Shown piece by piece: positions 11,501 through 19,931 of a DNA stretch of 64,000 bases. The stretch lies in contig JAGYMZ010000009.1 of assembly GCA_018400295.1 (NCBI GenBank), forward strand, positions 1 to 64,000. The letters are read 5' to 3'. The stretch's first letter is position 1; every line of letters starts with the position of its first letter. The notes beneath the pieces were generated by a model. The model saw nothing but the letters and a program-made list of their open reading frames with translations, was not told where the DNA came from and did not search any database. This stretch comes from Bacteroidales bacterium (GTDB lineage: Bacteria; Bacteroidota; Bacteroidia; Bacteroidales; B18-G4). The position numbers and the translations under genes are program-made.

Positions 11501-12024
11501 TCCCTGGCTGTCTTGATGGTTACCGTAATTTCTTTAAAATAGGATAATTCCCCGGTGGAAGGATTATACCTGACCGGAGTAAAGGAGCACAGGGCTATGC
11601 TGTAACCATTCATGAATTCTGTACTGGGATGTCCTCCGGGGGATCCGGGATAGATGCCGTTTTTTTCGTAAACGTCCCGGTTGATCTGGAATGTGCCGTT
11701 TTTTCCTTCGGAAACCGGACGGGAAGGTTGCTGTGGGTAAAGGGTATAATTGCCTTTTATGACTTCTATATCTGATCCTTTAAATGTGATGTTTGTGGCG
11801 GATTCTCCAGGCGGAAGAAGCACTTTCACAGGGAAATAGGGCAGTGCCGGTTCACCGGGGATCCCGGTTGTAAGCGCATCTTCAAATTCAACCAGAACAA
11901 ATTCGCCGGCAGTTTTGATCTCCGGGTCTTTGATGGTATATGTCATGGTGATGTTTTCCGCAACAAGAATGCTGGAAAGAAGCAGTCCGGCAAGGATCGT
12001 AATGATTGATTTCATAAAAAACAT
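8539..12024 (-). CDS. Gingipain-like C25 cysteine peptidase with MAM-like domain, T9SS cargo (1161 aa)
   Basis: Signal peptide at residues 1-22 (an alternative start is Met4 at 12015). The prodomain-like region runs to about 215 and the catalytic region from about 218 to 600. It has IHHSGHSNATYTM (His454) and YTHGCICGAFDEND (Cys491, in the C-x-x-G-x-F context of gingipains). It continues with a beta domain, two CARDB-like domains (about 690-925), a MAM/jelly-roll-like domain opening IEDFETGDFSKFDW (about 929-1061), and a T9SS sorting domain (about 1075-1161, VVYPNPFHEF to IIKKIIRSSG). The layout is collinear with the truncated gene at 1-3767, including the FETGDFSK module, so those two form one subfamily. 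The genes at 3880, 12220 and 16105 form the other. The role is inferred to be extracellular proteolysis. Confidence 0.92.
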   Translation of the reverse strand: MFFMKSIITILAGLLLSSILVAENITMTYTIKDPEIKTAGEFVLVEFEDALTTGIPGEPALPYFPVKVLLPPGESATNITFKGSDIEVIKGNYTLYPQQPSRPVSEGKNGTFQINRDVYEKNGIYPGSPGGHPSTEFMNGYSIALCSFTPVRYNPSTGELSYFKEITVTIKTARDQKAGKALSNLIPSGHSTNKVIKLIQNKKAINSYPPNTTRTADAYELLIVSPSQFEPEFDALRDMYLVRGLRSEFIAVEEIGNTMPGQDLQEKIRNYIIQEYQDSYIAYVLLGGDIAEVPYRGFYCYVESGSGYEDNDIPSDLYYSALDGTWNDDGDNKWGEPGEDDLLPEVAVARLPFSDTAELHNMLHKTISYQDNPVTGEMTFPLMAGEHLYSSPLTWGADYLDLLIGYHDDNGYTTIGIPEDHNIYELYDRTETWGTGDILARINEGRSFIHHSGHSNATYTMRLYISDITNANFYAVNGMDHNYTLVYTHGCICGAFDENDCIAEKMLYIDNFAVAGAFNSRYGWFNEGQTEGPSAHLHREFTDALYEEKIDRIGATHMESKIQTAPWVTAPGQWEEGALRWCFYDCNILGDPALAVWTDEPISIYVSYPQTVPIGTASININVTSNGTPQENFNCTFFMGDTFHGTGTTDNLGNATIIFDPPITTVGTGDLTVSGYNCLPQTYAVDVIPASGPYVIYESHSMEEILGNQNGLPDYGEYAFLNLTMENAGTEDAEDVEVILHAQDTMNYMDFEDSTGIFEMIPSGSTATAHNAYTFYIADDVPDQHTVNVSVMASNDQKEVWNSNFQMTMLAPAPVMGTVSVDDQDGGNGNGLLDPGETAKIIIPSSNEGHSDGYEAFGKLSTGSPDLVITDTIYDIGLFPCDTIAYLEFPVEVPESALPGTLVHFDYWFETGAYTIDEHFSLTLGLMIEDFETGDFSKFDWEFNGNAPWEICTDHPYEGTYCMASGDIDDNQTSEISVSLSVLSQGEISFFRKVSSEPGYDYLQFLIDGELAGEWAGEKDWEEMSFSVDAGDHTFTWIYNKDMYVSSGQDRAWIDYIVFPPVSPSTALADHQGIPANIVVYPNPFHEFLNIDLELQERNTVSIDLFNVSGELHLNVLSERILEIGRYRFKAERPGLTPGVYIMQIQIGNSSIIKKIIRSSG

Positions 12025-12161
12025 TTCCGGTTCGAAAAATTCGCAAGATAAAATTTTGAATCAAGTAAAAGACACCGGATGCGAAAAAATCGTTGTCCGG
12101 GAAGTAATTTGTATTGGGTTAAAATTAATTGGGATGCTGGACCAGGCTTCTGCAAGGTAAT

Positions 12162-12195
12162 AAAAAAGCCCCGGGGGGGGGAGCCCGGGGCTTTT
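12162..12195 (-). terminator. Strong intrinsic terminator after the 12220-16005 C25 gene
   Basis: AAAAGCCCCGGG (12164-12175) pairs perfectly with CCCGGGGCTTTT (12184-12195) to give a 12-bp stem with an 8-base purine loop. On the minus strand it ends in a run of six T (12162-12167). It lies 25 bases past the stop codon at 12220 and separates this gene from the next protease at 8539-12024. Confidence 0.88.
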
Positions 12196-12219
12196 AAAAA
12201 AGGATGTTTAAACAAATCA

Positions 12220-15200
12220 TTATTTCTGGATAATGATGGGTTTTTGTATTCTGTTACCGTTATTTTCGATCATCAGGAAGTATATACCTTCTGAGAAGTG
12301 GCTCATATCAATTTGTTTTTTGAATTCGCCGCTGACAGAAATATTTTCCTGTGAAACGATCTCTTCGCCCAGGGTGCTGAGGACCCTGATGTTGACGGTA
12401 ACCGGTGTTGCACTGTTCAGTTGAACCTGGAAGGTACCCTTGTTCGGGTTGGGGAATACCGAAATGCCGATGTTGTTAAGCATATCATCGATTCCCTGTG
12501 CATTTTCCACAGCTACTTCGAGATTGTCTGATGCCGGGCCATCCCCGCAGTTATTGGAGCCGTATACATTGATGGCGGCTGTGCCAACATAGCTTTGGTC
12601 CCAGGTTACGTTCAGGGTATTTTCAAGGGCATCCATGCCGGTATATGCTTCAGCAGGCTCAACCGTCCAGTGGTATGCCGTAGCGTTGGGATCTTCGGTA
12701 ACGGTGTATTCCGTAGTTTGCGTTACGTATGAGTCGACCTGTTGCGGGCCTGCAGGTATTTCAGGCTGTTCCGGGAGCATTTCCACCATCATGGTCACGG
12801 CATTGGATGTGGCCGGGTATACGTCCGGGCAATCAACGTCCGAATACAACGTACAGGTAACTTCATCCTCATCAAGAAGATCTGTGGTTGTGAACACGGG
12901 GCTGTCACCGCCCTCTTCAATGCCATTCACTTTCCATTGATAGGATGGTTCTTCCCCGGGGTTAACCGGTGTGGCGGTGAACGTTACTTCATCCCCTTCG
13001 CAAATGTCATTGCTGCTGGCCTCGATGGCCACGCTGACTTCGGAAGTGGGCATGATGGTCATCACGATCGGATCGGAAGCGACCGGGTTCATGTTGGTAC
13101 ACATTTCCGATGAAAGCAGTTCGCAAACAACTTCATCCTGATCTTCCAGGGTGGTGGTTGAATAAGTATCACCATCGTCGCCAACAGGTTCTCCGTTGAT
13201 CATCCATGTGTAAACAGGGATCTCCCCTTCATTAACCGGAATGGCCGTAAAGGTTACTTCTTCCCCTTCACAGGCTTCCGTGGTTGAGGTTTCAACGCTG
13301 ACGCTTACGTCTACATAGTCGTTAACCGTCATGAGGATCTCGTTGGACATTACCGGATTTGTTTGTGCACAGGGTTCAGAAGAAGTAAGTTCGCAGGTAA
13401 CGATGTCGTTGTTTGCCAGATCATCAAGGTAAATGGTATCGTTATTATCACCTGCCGGATCTCCGTTCACAAACCAATCCATTACCGGGCTGCTGCCTTC
13501 ATTTACACAATCTGCCGTGAACATGACTTCGGTCCCTTCGCAAATCTCCTGCTGACTGGCTTCGATCAGGATCGCCGGTTCAACGATCTCAAATACCTGG
13601 ATATAATCTTCCATAATAAGGGTTTCCGTATCAATACCATCGGATACTTCGAGGGTTACATCATAGGATCCGGGTGCAGCATATGTGATGTCTTGCGGGT
13701 TTTGTTCCGTTGAGGCATCGGGGTCACCGCCTTCGAAGGTCCATGTCCAGGAGGTCGGATCACCGATCGTTTCATCAAAGAAGTCGATGCTTCCGGCTTC
13801 ACAGGTATTGGTCGTATCGGCGCTGAGTCCTGCAATAAGAATGTTCCTGACGGGAACCAGCGATTCGCTGCGAATATAGTTCTGTTTCGTTCCTGTGATC
13901 ACAACTTCATCGTTAAGCTGGAGGGTCGTGGATAACTGGATCGTTGTTTGGCCGAACCCTGCAGTCCCGGTCCCGATCAGTTCCCCGTCGAGGGTCACCC
14001 CGATCAGGGCACCTGGCGATGAAGAAATGGTAATACTGGTTGCACCGGGGGTAAAAACGGAATCGTGTTGCAATGAAAGTTGCTGTGGCATATTGTAATG
14101 GACACAGGAGAAGGCATCGCCATGGTGATGAAACAGGTGATAGGTAACTTCCTTATTACTTGTGTTATATGGCCAGCTGGATTGTTCCAGGAAGTATTTT
14201 CCGGCCGCATTTCCAAACGCTGGTTTAACGTCCCGCGATCCGGGTGTTGTTCCGTACTGTGGCATGAAGTTCGGCCACATATTGTCAAACATTCCCCAGA
14301 CGTAAGTGTCGTTCACAAAGGAATATGACGTTTCGGAAGCTGCCGTTATAGAAAGTGCTCCTGAGTTTTGTCCGTTCTTGGTATGGCGGTGGAATTTTTC
14401 GGCAAAACATTCCCCGCTCATATTATATTTCCCGGTAAGGCAGTTGATGGAAAAAACATGGATCAAATCCTCGTTCTCAAGTTGACCTATGTTGGAAGTA
14501 TTGTACGAAGGTTCTCCCCAACCGGTTGTGCTTCCGTGGTCCCTGTGAAGCATCATAAAAGCGCCCGATTCAATTGAGTTGTTGATCATTGTGGCACTTC
14601 CTCCAGACCAGCCTCCCAGCTGGGATGGGGTTGCGGGTATATATCCCAGTCCGTCGGGTCCGAAGACACCCACAACCGTCGAAGTATTTTGCGCGGTTGA
14701 CCATGTGGACCCTGGTGTACCGGAATAGATCTCGTTAATACGTACTGTGCTTTTTCCCAGTTCGTTGTTCCAGAAACCACCTCCGCTTTCAGCGCAGATC
14801 TGGAACCATCGTTCTGTCTGCCAGCCCAGGGCAGTAATGGGATTTTCATAGTAATCACTGTTGGTTGGCGGAGTCCGCTCATAGTTCAGGAACTTGGTGA
14901 TCATGGTCTCCAGCTGGTCAAAATTATTGGCCGTCATGCGGGCTGCCACGATATCCGGCATATGGTCCCCGTCCACATCGGCATAGATATTATCCGATGC
15001 GCAATAATTATCGTATATGGGTGCGATAACATTGACGGATGCATTTGTGCCATAGTCGCCCATGAACAACACAGCGGCCGGAGGTATGCTCCAGTCGTTG
15101 TAAGCATTGTTCAGGTAGTTTTCGATGGCATAGGTGGAATTCCCTCCAATTTCGGAAAGGGTAGCCACTTTCGTTAGAATGCCTTCCTTTGTCCTGAAAT

Positions 15201-16005
15201 CGCGGATGGAGTCGGCCCATTGCTGGTAATCGTCTCCATTGGGACATACAATGATGTATTCACCTTCATCCTCATCACGGTTCCCGTTCAGTAATCTCTG
15301 GTTGTAATCGATTTCCGGGAGTGATTGGTAATTCAGGATATTATCCATTAAAATGGGGTCCCACCAGCGGCTTCTCAGTCTTTCTTCACCAAACTGGCCG
15401 TTTCCCCCTTCAAAGGAAATATTGACTTCAATGTCCCGGTATACAATAAGTTCCCTGGTTACCGGATTATACTGAAAAGGCGTGATGCCAAGAATGACAA
15501 CATCGACACCGCGGATCTTTGCATTTTCAGAGATTTTAACCGGTTGTGCCGGATAAAATGCATTGGCAGAATAAATATTCTCATCCTTTTCATACACCAG
15601 TTCGTTCTCTGTTTCCAGGGGAATGACAGGAGCAGGGGCCATGTTTATGTTCTGGAATGTTTCTTTTCTCATGGATACAATTTCCAGGACTGGTGTGGCA
15701 CCCTGGGGCATTGCAATATATCTGCCTGTTCCCGGAAGGTTGGGTGCTCCTTCCTGGTTGGGAAGGAAAACATCCGGAAGATTTAAGACATGCATATTCT
15801 CCCCACTGATCTCCATTTGGTCCAATTGAAATTCTTCCACTGAAAAAACTACAGACACACCGTTCGACCGGGATTCGGTCAGGTTGAAACCTGATTCCCC
15901 CCACGAATCACGGTATTTTATGCTCTCAGCGTTGAGATTTGCTGAAAAGCCAAATACAATGATCACTGCAATGACTGTGGATAAATAAATTTTCATACGT
16001 TTCAT
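12220..16005 (-). CDS. Gingipain-like C25 cysteine peptidase with PKD and three Ig-like repeats, T9SS cargo (1261 aa)
   Basis: Signal peptide MKIYLSTVIAVIIVFGFSANLNA (the start could also be Met4 at 15996). The catalytic C25 block includes LHRDHGSTTGW (His490) and SINCLTGKYN (Cys522). Residues ~70-640 are clearly paralogous to the genes at 3880 and 16105, with identical stretches such as ITALGWQTERWFQIC and FHHHGDAFS. After ~720 it departs from them. Instead of CARDB plus the GATase-like module it has a PKD domain (about 725-805, WTWTFEGGDP and APGSYDVTLEVSDG) and three tandem ~89-residue Ig-like repeats beginning at about 808, 898 and 987. Each repeat carries CEG-EV-FTA-VN-G and a second cysteine. 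A T9SS sorting domain closes the protein (1179-1261, VFPNPNKG to PIIIQK). It has its own promoter and terminator. Confidence 0.92.
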   Translation of the reverse strand: MKRMKIYLSTVIAVIIVFGFSANLNAESIKYRDSWGESGFNLTESRSNGVSVVFSVEEFQLDQMEISGENMHVLNLPDVFLPNQEGAPNLPGTGRYIAMPQGATPVLEIVSMRKETFQNINMAPAPVIPLETENELVYEKDENIYSANAFYPAQPVKISENAKIRGVDVVILGITPFQYNPVTRELIVYRDIEVNISFEGGNGQFGEERLRSRWWDPILMDNILNYQSLPEIDYNQRLLNGNRDEDEGEYIIVCPNGDDYQQWADSIRDFRTKEGILTKVATLSEIGGNSTYAIENYLNNAYNDWSIPPAAVLFMGDYGTNASVNVIAPIYDNYCASDNIYADVDGDHMPDIVAARMTANNFDQLETMITKFLNYERTPPTNSDYYENPITALGWQTERWFQICAESGGGFWNNELGKSTVRINEIYSGTPGSTWSTAQNTSTVVGVFGPDGLGYIPATPSQLGGWSGGSATMINNSIESGAFMMLHRDHGSTTGWGEPSYNTSNIGQLENEDLIHVFSINCLTGKYNMSGECFAEKFHRHTKNGQNSGALSITAASETSYSFVNDTYVWGMFDNMWPNFMPQYGTTPGSRDVKPAFGNAAGKYFLEQSSWPYNTSNKEVTYHLFHHHGDAFSCVHYNMPQQLSLQHDSVFTPGATSITISSSPGALIGVTLDGELIGTGTAGFGQTTIQLSTTLQLNDEVVITGTKQNYIRSESLVPVRNILIAGLSADTTNTCEAGSIDFFDETIGDPTSWTWTFEGGDPDASTEQNPQDITYAAPGSYDVTLEVSDGIDTETLIMEDYIQVFEIVEPAILIEASQQEICEGTEVMFTADCVNEGSSPVMDWFVNGDPAGDNNDTIYLDDLANNDIVTCELTSSEPCAQTNPVMSNEILMTVNDYVDVSVSVETSTTEACEGEEVTFTAIPVNEGEIPVYTWMINGEPVGDDGDTYSTTTLEDQDEVVCELLSSEMCTNMNPVASDPIVMTIMPTSEVSVAIEASSNDICEGDEVTFTATPVNPGEEPSYQWKVNGIEEGGDSPVFTTTDLLDEDEVTCTLYSDVDCPDVYPATSNAVTMMVEMLPEQPEIPAGPQQVDSYVTQTTEYTVTEDPNATAYHWTVEPAEAYTGMDALENTLNVTWDQSYVGTAAINVYGSNNCGDGPASDNLEVAVENAQGIDDMLNNIGISVFPNPNKGTFQVQLNSATPVTVNIRVLSTLGEEIVSQENISVSGEFKKQIDMSHFSEGIYFLMIENNGNRIQKPIIIQK

Positions 16006-16067
16006 GGTTTCTTTTGATTTAATTATGAATTATCAATGATATTATACAAATTTTGGGTTAACGACTA

Positions 16068-16094
16068 CAAATTTAAGCAATTTTTACACATCAA
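16068..16094 (-). promoter_or_regulatory. Promoter of the 12220-16005 C25 gene
   Basis: On the minus strand TTG (16094-16092), 16 bases, then TAAATTTG (16075-16068) match the Bacteroidota pattern TTG-N17-23-TAnnTTTG with a spacer one base short. It lies 63 bases from the start at 16005 and just after the stop of the gene at 16105. This suggests independent transcription. Confidence 0.6.
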
Positions 16095-16104
16095 CGGATA
16101 CAGA

Positions 16105-19100
16105 TTAGTCGATTAATATAAATTTCCGTGTAGTAACGGAGTGGTTATTACGGACTTTTAGTAAATAAATCCCTGGAGCGATGCTGTTCGAGTACTGGTC
16201 TTTTCCGTTCCAGTGAAGCACATGTTCCCCTGCATCCATTTTTCTGTCTGCCAGGTTCGCTATGGTTTGTCCGTTCAAATTGATGATGTCTGCGGTAATA
16301 TGCGAACCGGATCCCAGCGCAAGGGATACCCACATTTCATCTTTCACCGGATTGGGATATATATGGGCTGCCAGACCCTGGTCCATCCCGGCAATTTGAT
16401 CATTCCCTGTGCCGGTAAGGATGCCGCCAAAGAAATCCAGGATGCGCAGGATCAGCTGTTCTTTGGTGGAGGGATACTCTCCGTCGACCAGGGAGCCGAA
16501 TTCAAATGCAGTTCCGATCGTTTTATATGTACCTTCCTCATAGGCTATGGCATTGCCAAATTCGGGTTCCGGACTGTAAAGTGCTGTGAAGGCATCCCCT
16601 TCAGGGATCAAATAATGGTCATTGTAGGGGGAATTACCACTGACATCAAATACCAATCCTTCGGTGAATGTTCCTTCAATGCCATAAATGGTATCGTATT
16701 CGAACCATATTTTGGGTTCTGTATCAATGTTAAACATGGGATGCAGACTGGTCTGAGGATCGTCATACCATGTACGGCGGCCTTCCAGATAAATATTGCC
16801 CCCGTTCTCCAGATATCCGGCCAGTTGCTGCGCTTCAGGTTCGGTGAGCTGATGGCCGCTAAAGATAATGCCGAGACACACAAAAACAGATTTATAGAGG
16901 CCCAGATCCGGCGGTATGGATGCCATATAGTCGGCAATGAGTTCTGTGTTTTCAAATGCTTCCATGATCACGGGGCCGGAATATGCATTCGGGTCCAGAT
17001 CCAGTATCAAAGCAGCAAATTGGCCAACACTTATATGAAATGAATCGGCAACGCTGATGTTATAATCCGCGCTTGCGGTAAAATCAAAACTGGCCTGGTG
17101 ACCGCCCGGTGTAGATTCATCTGCGGTAACGCTGAACGACCGGTACAGGGTGTCTCCCGTACTGATATTGCCATAATCCAGCGTATCGGTATGAATGGTG
17201 ATGTTTGGGTCTGAACTTTCCAGGCCACCTTCCACATTGAAAGCTTCAGAGCTTCCCGCATTTGTCACAGAGATGACCACATCCACAGTTTCCCCCGGAT
17301 CGAGCCTGCCATTTTCGTTTCCTGAAGGGTCATCAATGCTGAAATCATCGTATGCCAGCACCGGCGCATGTCCACGTATCAAAAAGTCGCTGAGCCATGT
17401 GCTGTCTCCGTCGGAAGAGATGATCTCGAATTCGACCAGATGATTGTCCGGAAGGGCTTCGGATACCTGAAATGCAAAAGCATCCTGGATGGAGCTTATC
17501 GAATTGGCAGGAATGTTTCCGTAATTTTCCATGCTGTCTGTGATCATTACGTAAGGGCTTTCCGAACGCAGGGTGACTTCAACATTTTCCGCATCAACAA
17601 GGCCTACATTGTTTACTGAGAGGGTCAATAAGACCGAGTCAATATAATCCATCAAACCGTTATCGTTGCCAACTTCATCATTGATCTCGAATGCTTCAAA
17701 GACCACATAGGGAATATTGGAAGGGATGACTTCCACCTGTTCATGATATCTCTGACAATTGGTTTTTGTAACCACCACATCCATGAACGTACCGGGGTTA
17801 AGTGGATCAATGGAAATGGTTACCGGAGAGCCGGTGGCTTCCGCTGAAGCGATCAATTCACCATCCGCCGACAAAGCGATGAAAGCTGCTGAATCAGCTT
17901 GCACTGTGAAAGACCCCGTGCCTTCTACGATGACGTTATCATGAATGACCATCAGGTTTTGGGGGAGTTCGGAATATAAAGTCAGGAATGCATCGCCGTG
18001 ATGATGGAACAAATGGTATGTTACTTCTTTGTTATTTGTGTTATAGGGCCAGTTGGATTGTTGCAGAAAGTATTTCCCGGCCACATTCCCATATGCAGGG
18101 AATATGCCCCGGTAATCCGGTGTGGTTACTTCATCCGGCATGAAATCAGGCCAGAGATGGTCATAAAGTCCCCAAACGTAAGTATCGTTTACGAAAGAGT
18201 AAGAAACTTCTGAGGCGGCGATCAGTCCCAGCGCCCCATATTCCGAGCGGTGAAATTTTTCTGCAAAGCATTCGGAATACCAGTTATATTTTCCTGTGAG
18301 ACAATTCACTGAAAACACGAAACAATATTCATCGTTGGTAAGTTGATCGATATCGCTGTTTCCGTAATCCGGTTCTCCCCAGCCGGTATTTCCGCCGTGG
18401 TCACGGTGTTGGAGAATAAAGGCTCCGTCGTTGATGGCATCGTTGATCATCGTGGCATCGCCTCCGTCCCAGGACCCAAGTTCTGAAGGTGTAGCGGGGA
18501 TATAGCCCAATCCGTTCGGTCCGAAATAATTTAAGATCGTATTTGTATTGGGAGCAGTTGACCAGGGGTCAACACCCGGATCACCACCATAAACCTCATT
18601 GATCCTCACCGGTTCTTTTCCCTGCACGTGCTTGAAATATCCTCCAACGGTTTCGGAACAGATCTGGAACCAGCGTTCAGTTTGCCATCCGAGGGCGGTG
18701 ATGGGATGGTTGTAAAATCCGGGATCGGTTGGTGGTGTCCTTTCATGGGAAAGCATCTTGCCGATCATATTTTCCAAATGCGTGGAATTTTGTGCCGTGA
18801 TCCTTGCCAAAATGATGTCTGCCATTCCATTTTCATTCACATCACCGTAAATGTGATCGGAGGCACAATAGTAATTCCAGATGGGAGCCATGATGCCGGT
18901 AGGGGATGTACCGTAATCCCCAAGGATAAGAACGGCAGCCGGCGGGGTATCCCAGGTATTGTATGCGTTATCAATATAGGATTCAACACTGCTGGCATCG
19001 TTTCCTCCGGTTTCTGTTGTGGTCACGACATCTGTCAGGATGCCCTGCATGTTCCTGAACTGCTTGAGTGAATCTGCCCAGGACAGGAAAGTGGAATCGT

Positions 19101-19848
19101 CCGGGGAAATGATCAGGTATTCGCAACCTGTTTCCCTGCGGGATGGCTTGATCGTGTGGTTTATATCCGGCAATGCCCCGTAATTGGCCAGTGCCGATCT
19201 TAGAACCGGATCAAACCATTGGCTCCGCAATCTTTCTTCCCCATATTGCCCTGTCCCGCCGGTTATTTCCAGTTCCAATACCAGGTCCCTGTACAAAACC
19301 AGTTCTTTGGTCACCGGGTTATACATGAACGGGGATATGCCCAGCATGACCGCATCCACTCCGCGGATCTGGGTTTTTTCGGATATGCTTACCGGTTGGG
19401 AAGGATAAAATTCATTTGCGGAATAGACATCCATATTTTTTTCATAATGCAGCGGTCCTCTATCCGTGACTTTTGGGATCCGTGGGGACGGAGAAATATC
19501 TACGCCCCGGAAAACTTCTTTACGGAAATCCACGATGTTCAATGTTATTTCAGCACCCCTGGGAATGGCGATAAGTTTGCCAACTCCGGGAATATCCGGG
19601 GCGCCTTCCTGACCGGGCAGGTATTGGCCGGGAAGGGAAACCCGTTTCCAGGTTTTCTTGTCGATGGTGACGGGTTCAAAGCTGAAAGCGTTGACCGAAT
19701 AGGTCACGGTAATGGATTCAGGGTCGGCTTGTTCAATTTCAAGGCCCTGCTTATTCCAACTGTCATCATAATGGTAGTTTTGGGCCATCAGGCTGATGCA
19801 GCCAAAAAGAAAAGACATGGCAATGCTGATCCGTAAGCGGTAAGTCAT
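16105..19848 (-). CDS. Gingipain-like C25 cysteine peptidase with GATase-like module, T9SS cargo (1247 aa)
   Basis: The frame is open from 19890, but Met at 19848 (MTYRLRISIAMSFLFGCISLMAQ) gives a proper signal peptide, so I start there. The catalytic block has QHRDHGGNTGW (His484) and SVNCLTGKYN (Cys516). Two CARDB-like domains (about 710-940) precede a ~200-residue module (944-1142: ALILDLDPN, GGNIYLEGRRTW, YKTIGTAFEFG) that is shared with the C25 gene at 3880 and the M14 gene at 19932. The C-terminus is a FlgD-like T9SS sorting domain (about 1161-1247, IYPNPVKDE, then GIYLLKVRNN). It differs from the 3880 paralogue in lacking the Ig/PKD tail. No clear promoter is visible in the 83 bases upstream, so it may be co-transcribed with the M14 gene. 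Confidence 0.91.
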   Translation of the reverse strand: MTYRLRISIAMSFLFGCISLMAQNYHYDDSWNKQGLEIEQADPESITVTYSVNAFSFEPVTIDKKTWKRVSLPGQYLPGQEGAPDIPGVGKLIAIPRGAEITLNIVDFRKEVFRGVDISPSPRIPKVTDRGPLHYEKNMDVYSANEFYPSQPVSISEKTQIRGVDAVMLGISPFMYNPVTKELVLYRDLVLELEITGGTGQYGEERLRSQWFDPVLRSALANYGALPDINHTIKPSRRETGCEYLIISPDDSTFLSWADSLKQFRNMQGILTDVVTTTETGGNDASSVESYIDNAYNTWDTPPAAVLILGDYGTSPTGIMAPIWNYYCASDHIYGDVNENGMADIILARITAQNSTHLENMIGKMLSHERTPPTDPGFYNHPITALGWQTERWFQICSETVGGYFKHVQGKEPVRINEVYGGDPGVDPWSTAPNTNTILNYFGPNGLGYIPATPSELGSWDGGDATMINDAINDGAFILQHRDHGGNTGWGEPDYGNSDIDQLTNDEYCFVFSVNCLTGKYNWYSECFAEKFHRSEYGALGLIAASEVSYSFVNDTYVWGLYDHLWPDFMPDEVTTPDYRGIFPAYGNVAGKYFLQQSNWPYNTNNKEVTYHLFHHHGDAFLTLYSELPQNLMVIHDNVIVEGTGSFTVQADSAAFIALSADGELIASAEATGSPVTISIDPLNPGTFMDVVVTKTNCQRYHEQVEVIPSNIPYVVFEAFEINDEVGNDNGLMDYIDSVLLTLSVNNVGLVDAENVEVTLRSESPYVMITDSMENYGNIPANSISSIQDAFAFQVSEALPDNHLVEFEIISSDGDSTWLSDFLIRGHAPVLAYDDFSIDDPSGNENGRLDPGETVDVVISVTNAGSSEAFNVEGGLESSDPNITIHTDTLDYGNISTGDTLYRSFSVTADESTPGGHQASFDFTASADYNISVADSFHISVGQFAALILDLDPNAYSGPVIMEAFENTELIADYMASIPPDLGLYKSVFVCLGIIFSGHQLTEPEAQQLAGYLENGGNIYLEGRRTWYDDPQTSLHPMFNIDTEPKIWFEYDTIYGIEGTFTEGLVFDVSGNSPYNDHYLIPEGDAFTALYSPEPEFGNAIAYEEGTYKTIGTAFEFGSLVDGEYPSTKEQLILRILDFFGGILTGTGNDQIAGMDQGLAAHIYPNPVKDEMWVSLALGSGSHITADIINLNGQTIANLADRKMDAGEHVLHWNGKDQYSNSIAPGIYLLKVRNNHSVTTRKFILID

Positions 19849-19931
19849 GGTGTAAATGTTTGGTTCATAAAAATTAAAAGATCGGTGCATGTTGATTTTT
19901 CCGGATAAAAAAACTGGTTTCCGGACACCAT

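Noticed and set aside
8539-19848. Frameshifted or pseudogene protease copies
   Set aside because: All complete C25 genes are uninterrupted with intact His/Cys motifs and sorting domains, so no decay is visible.
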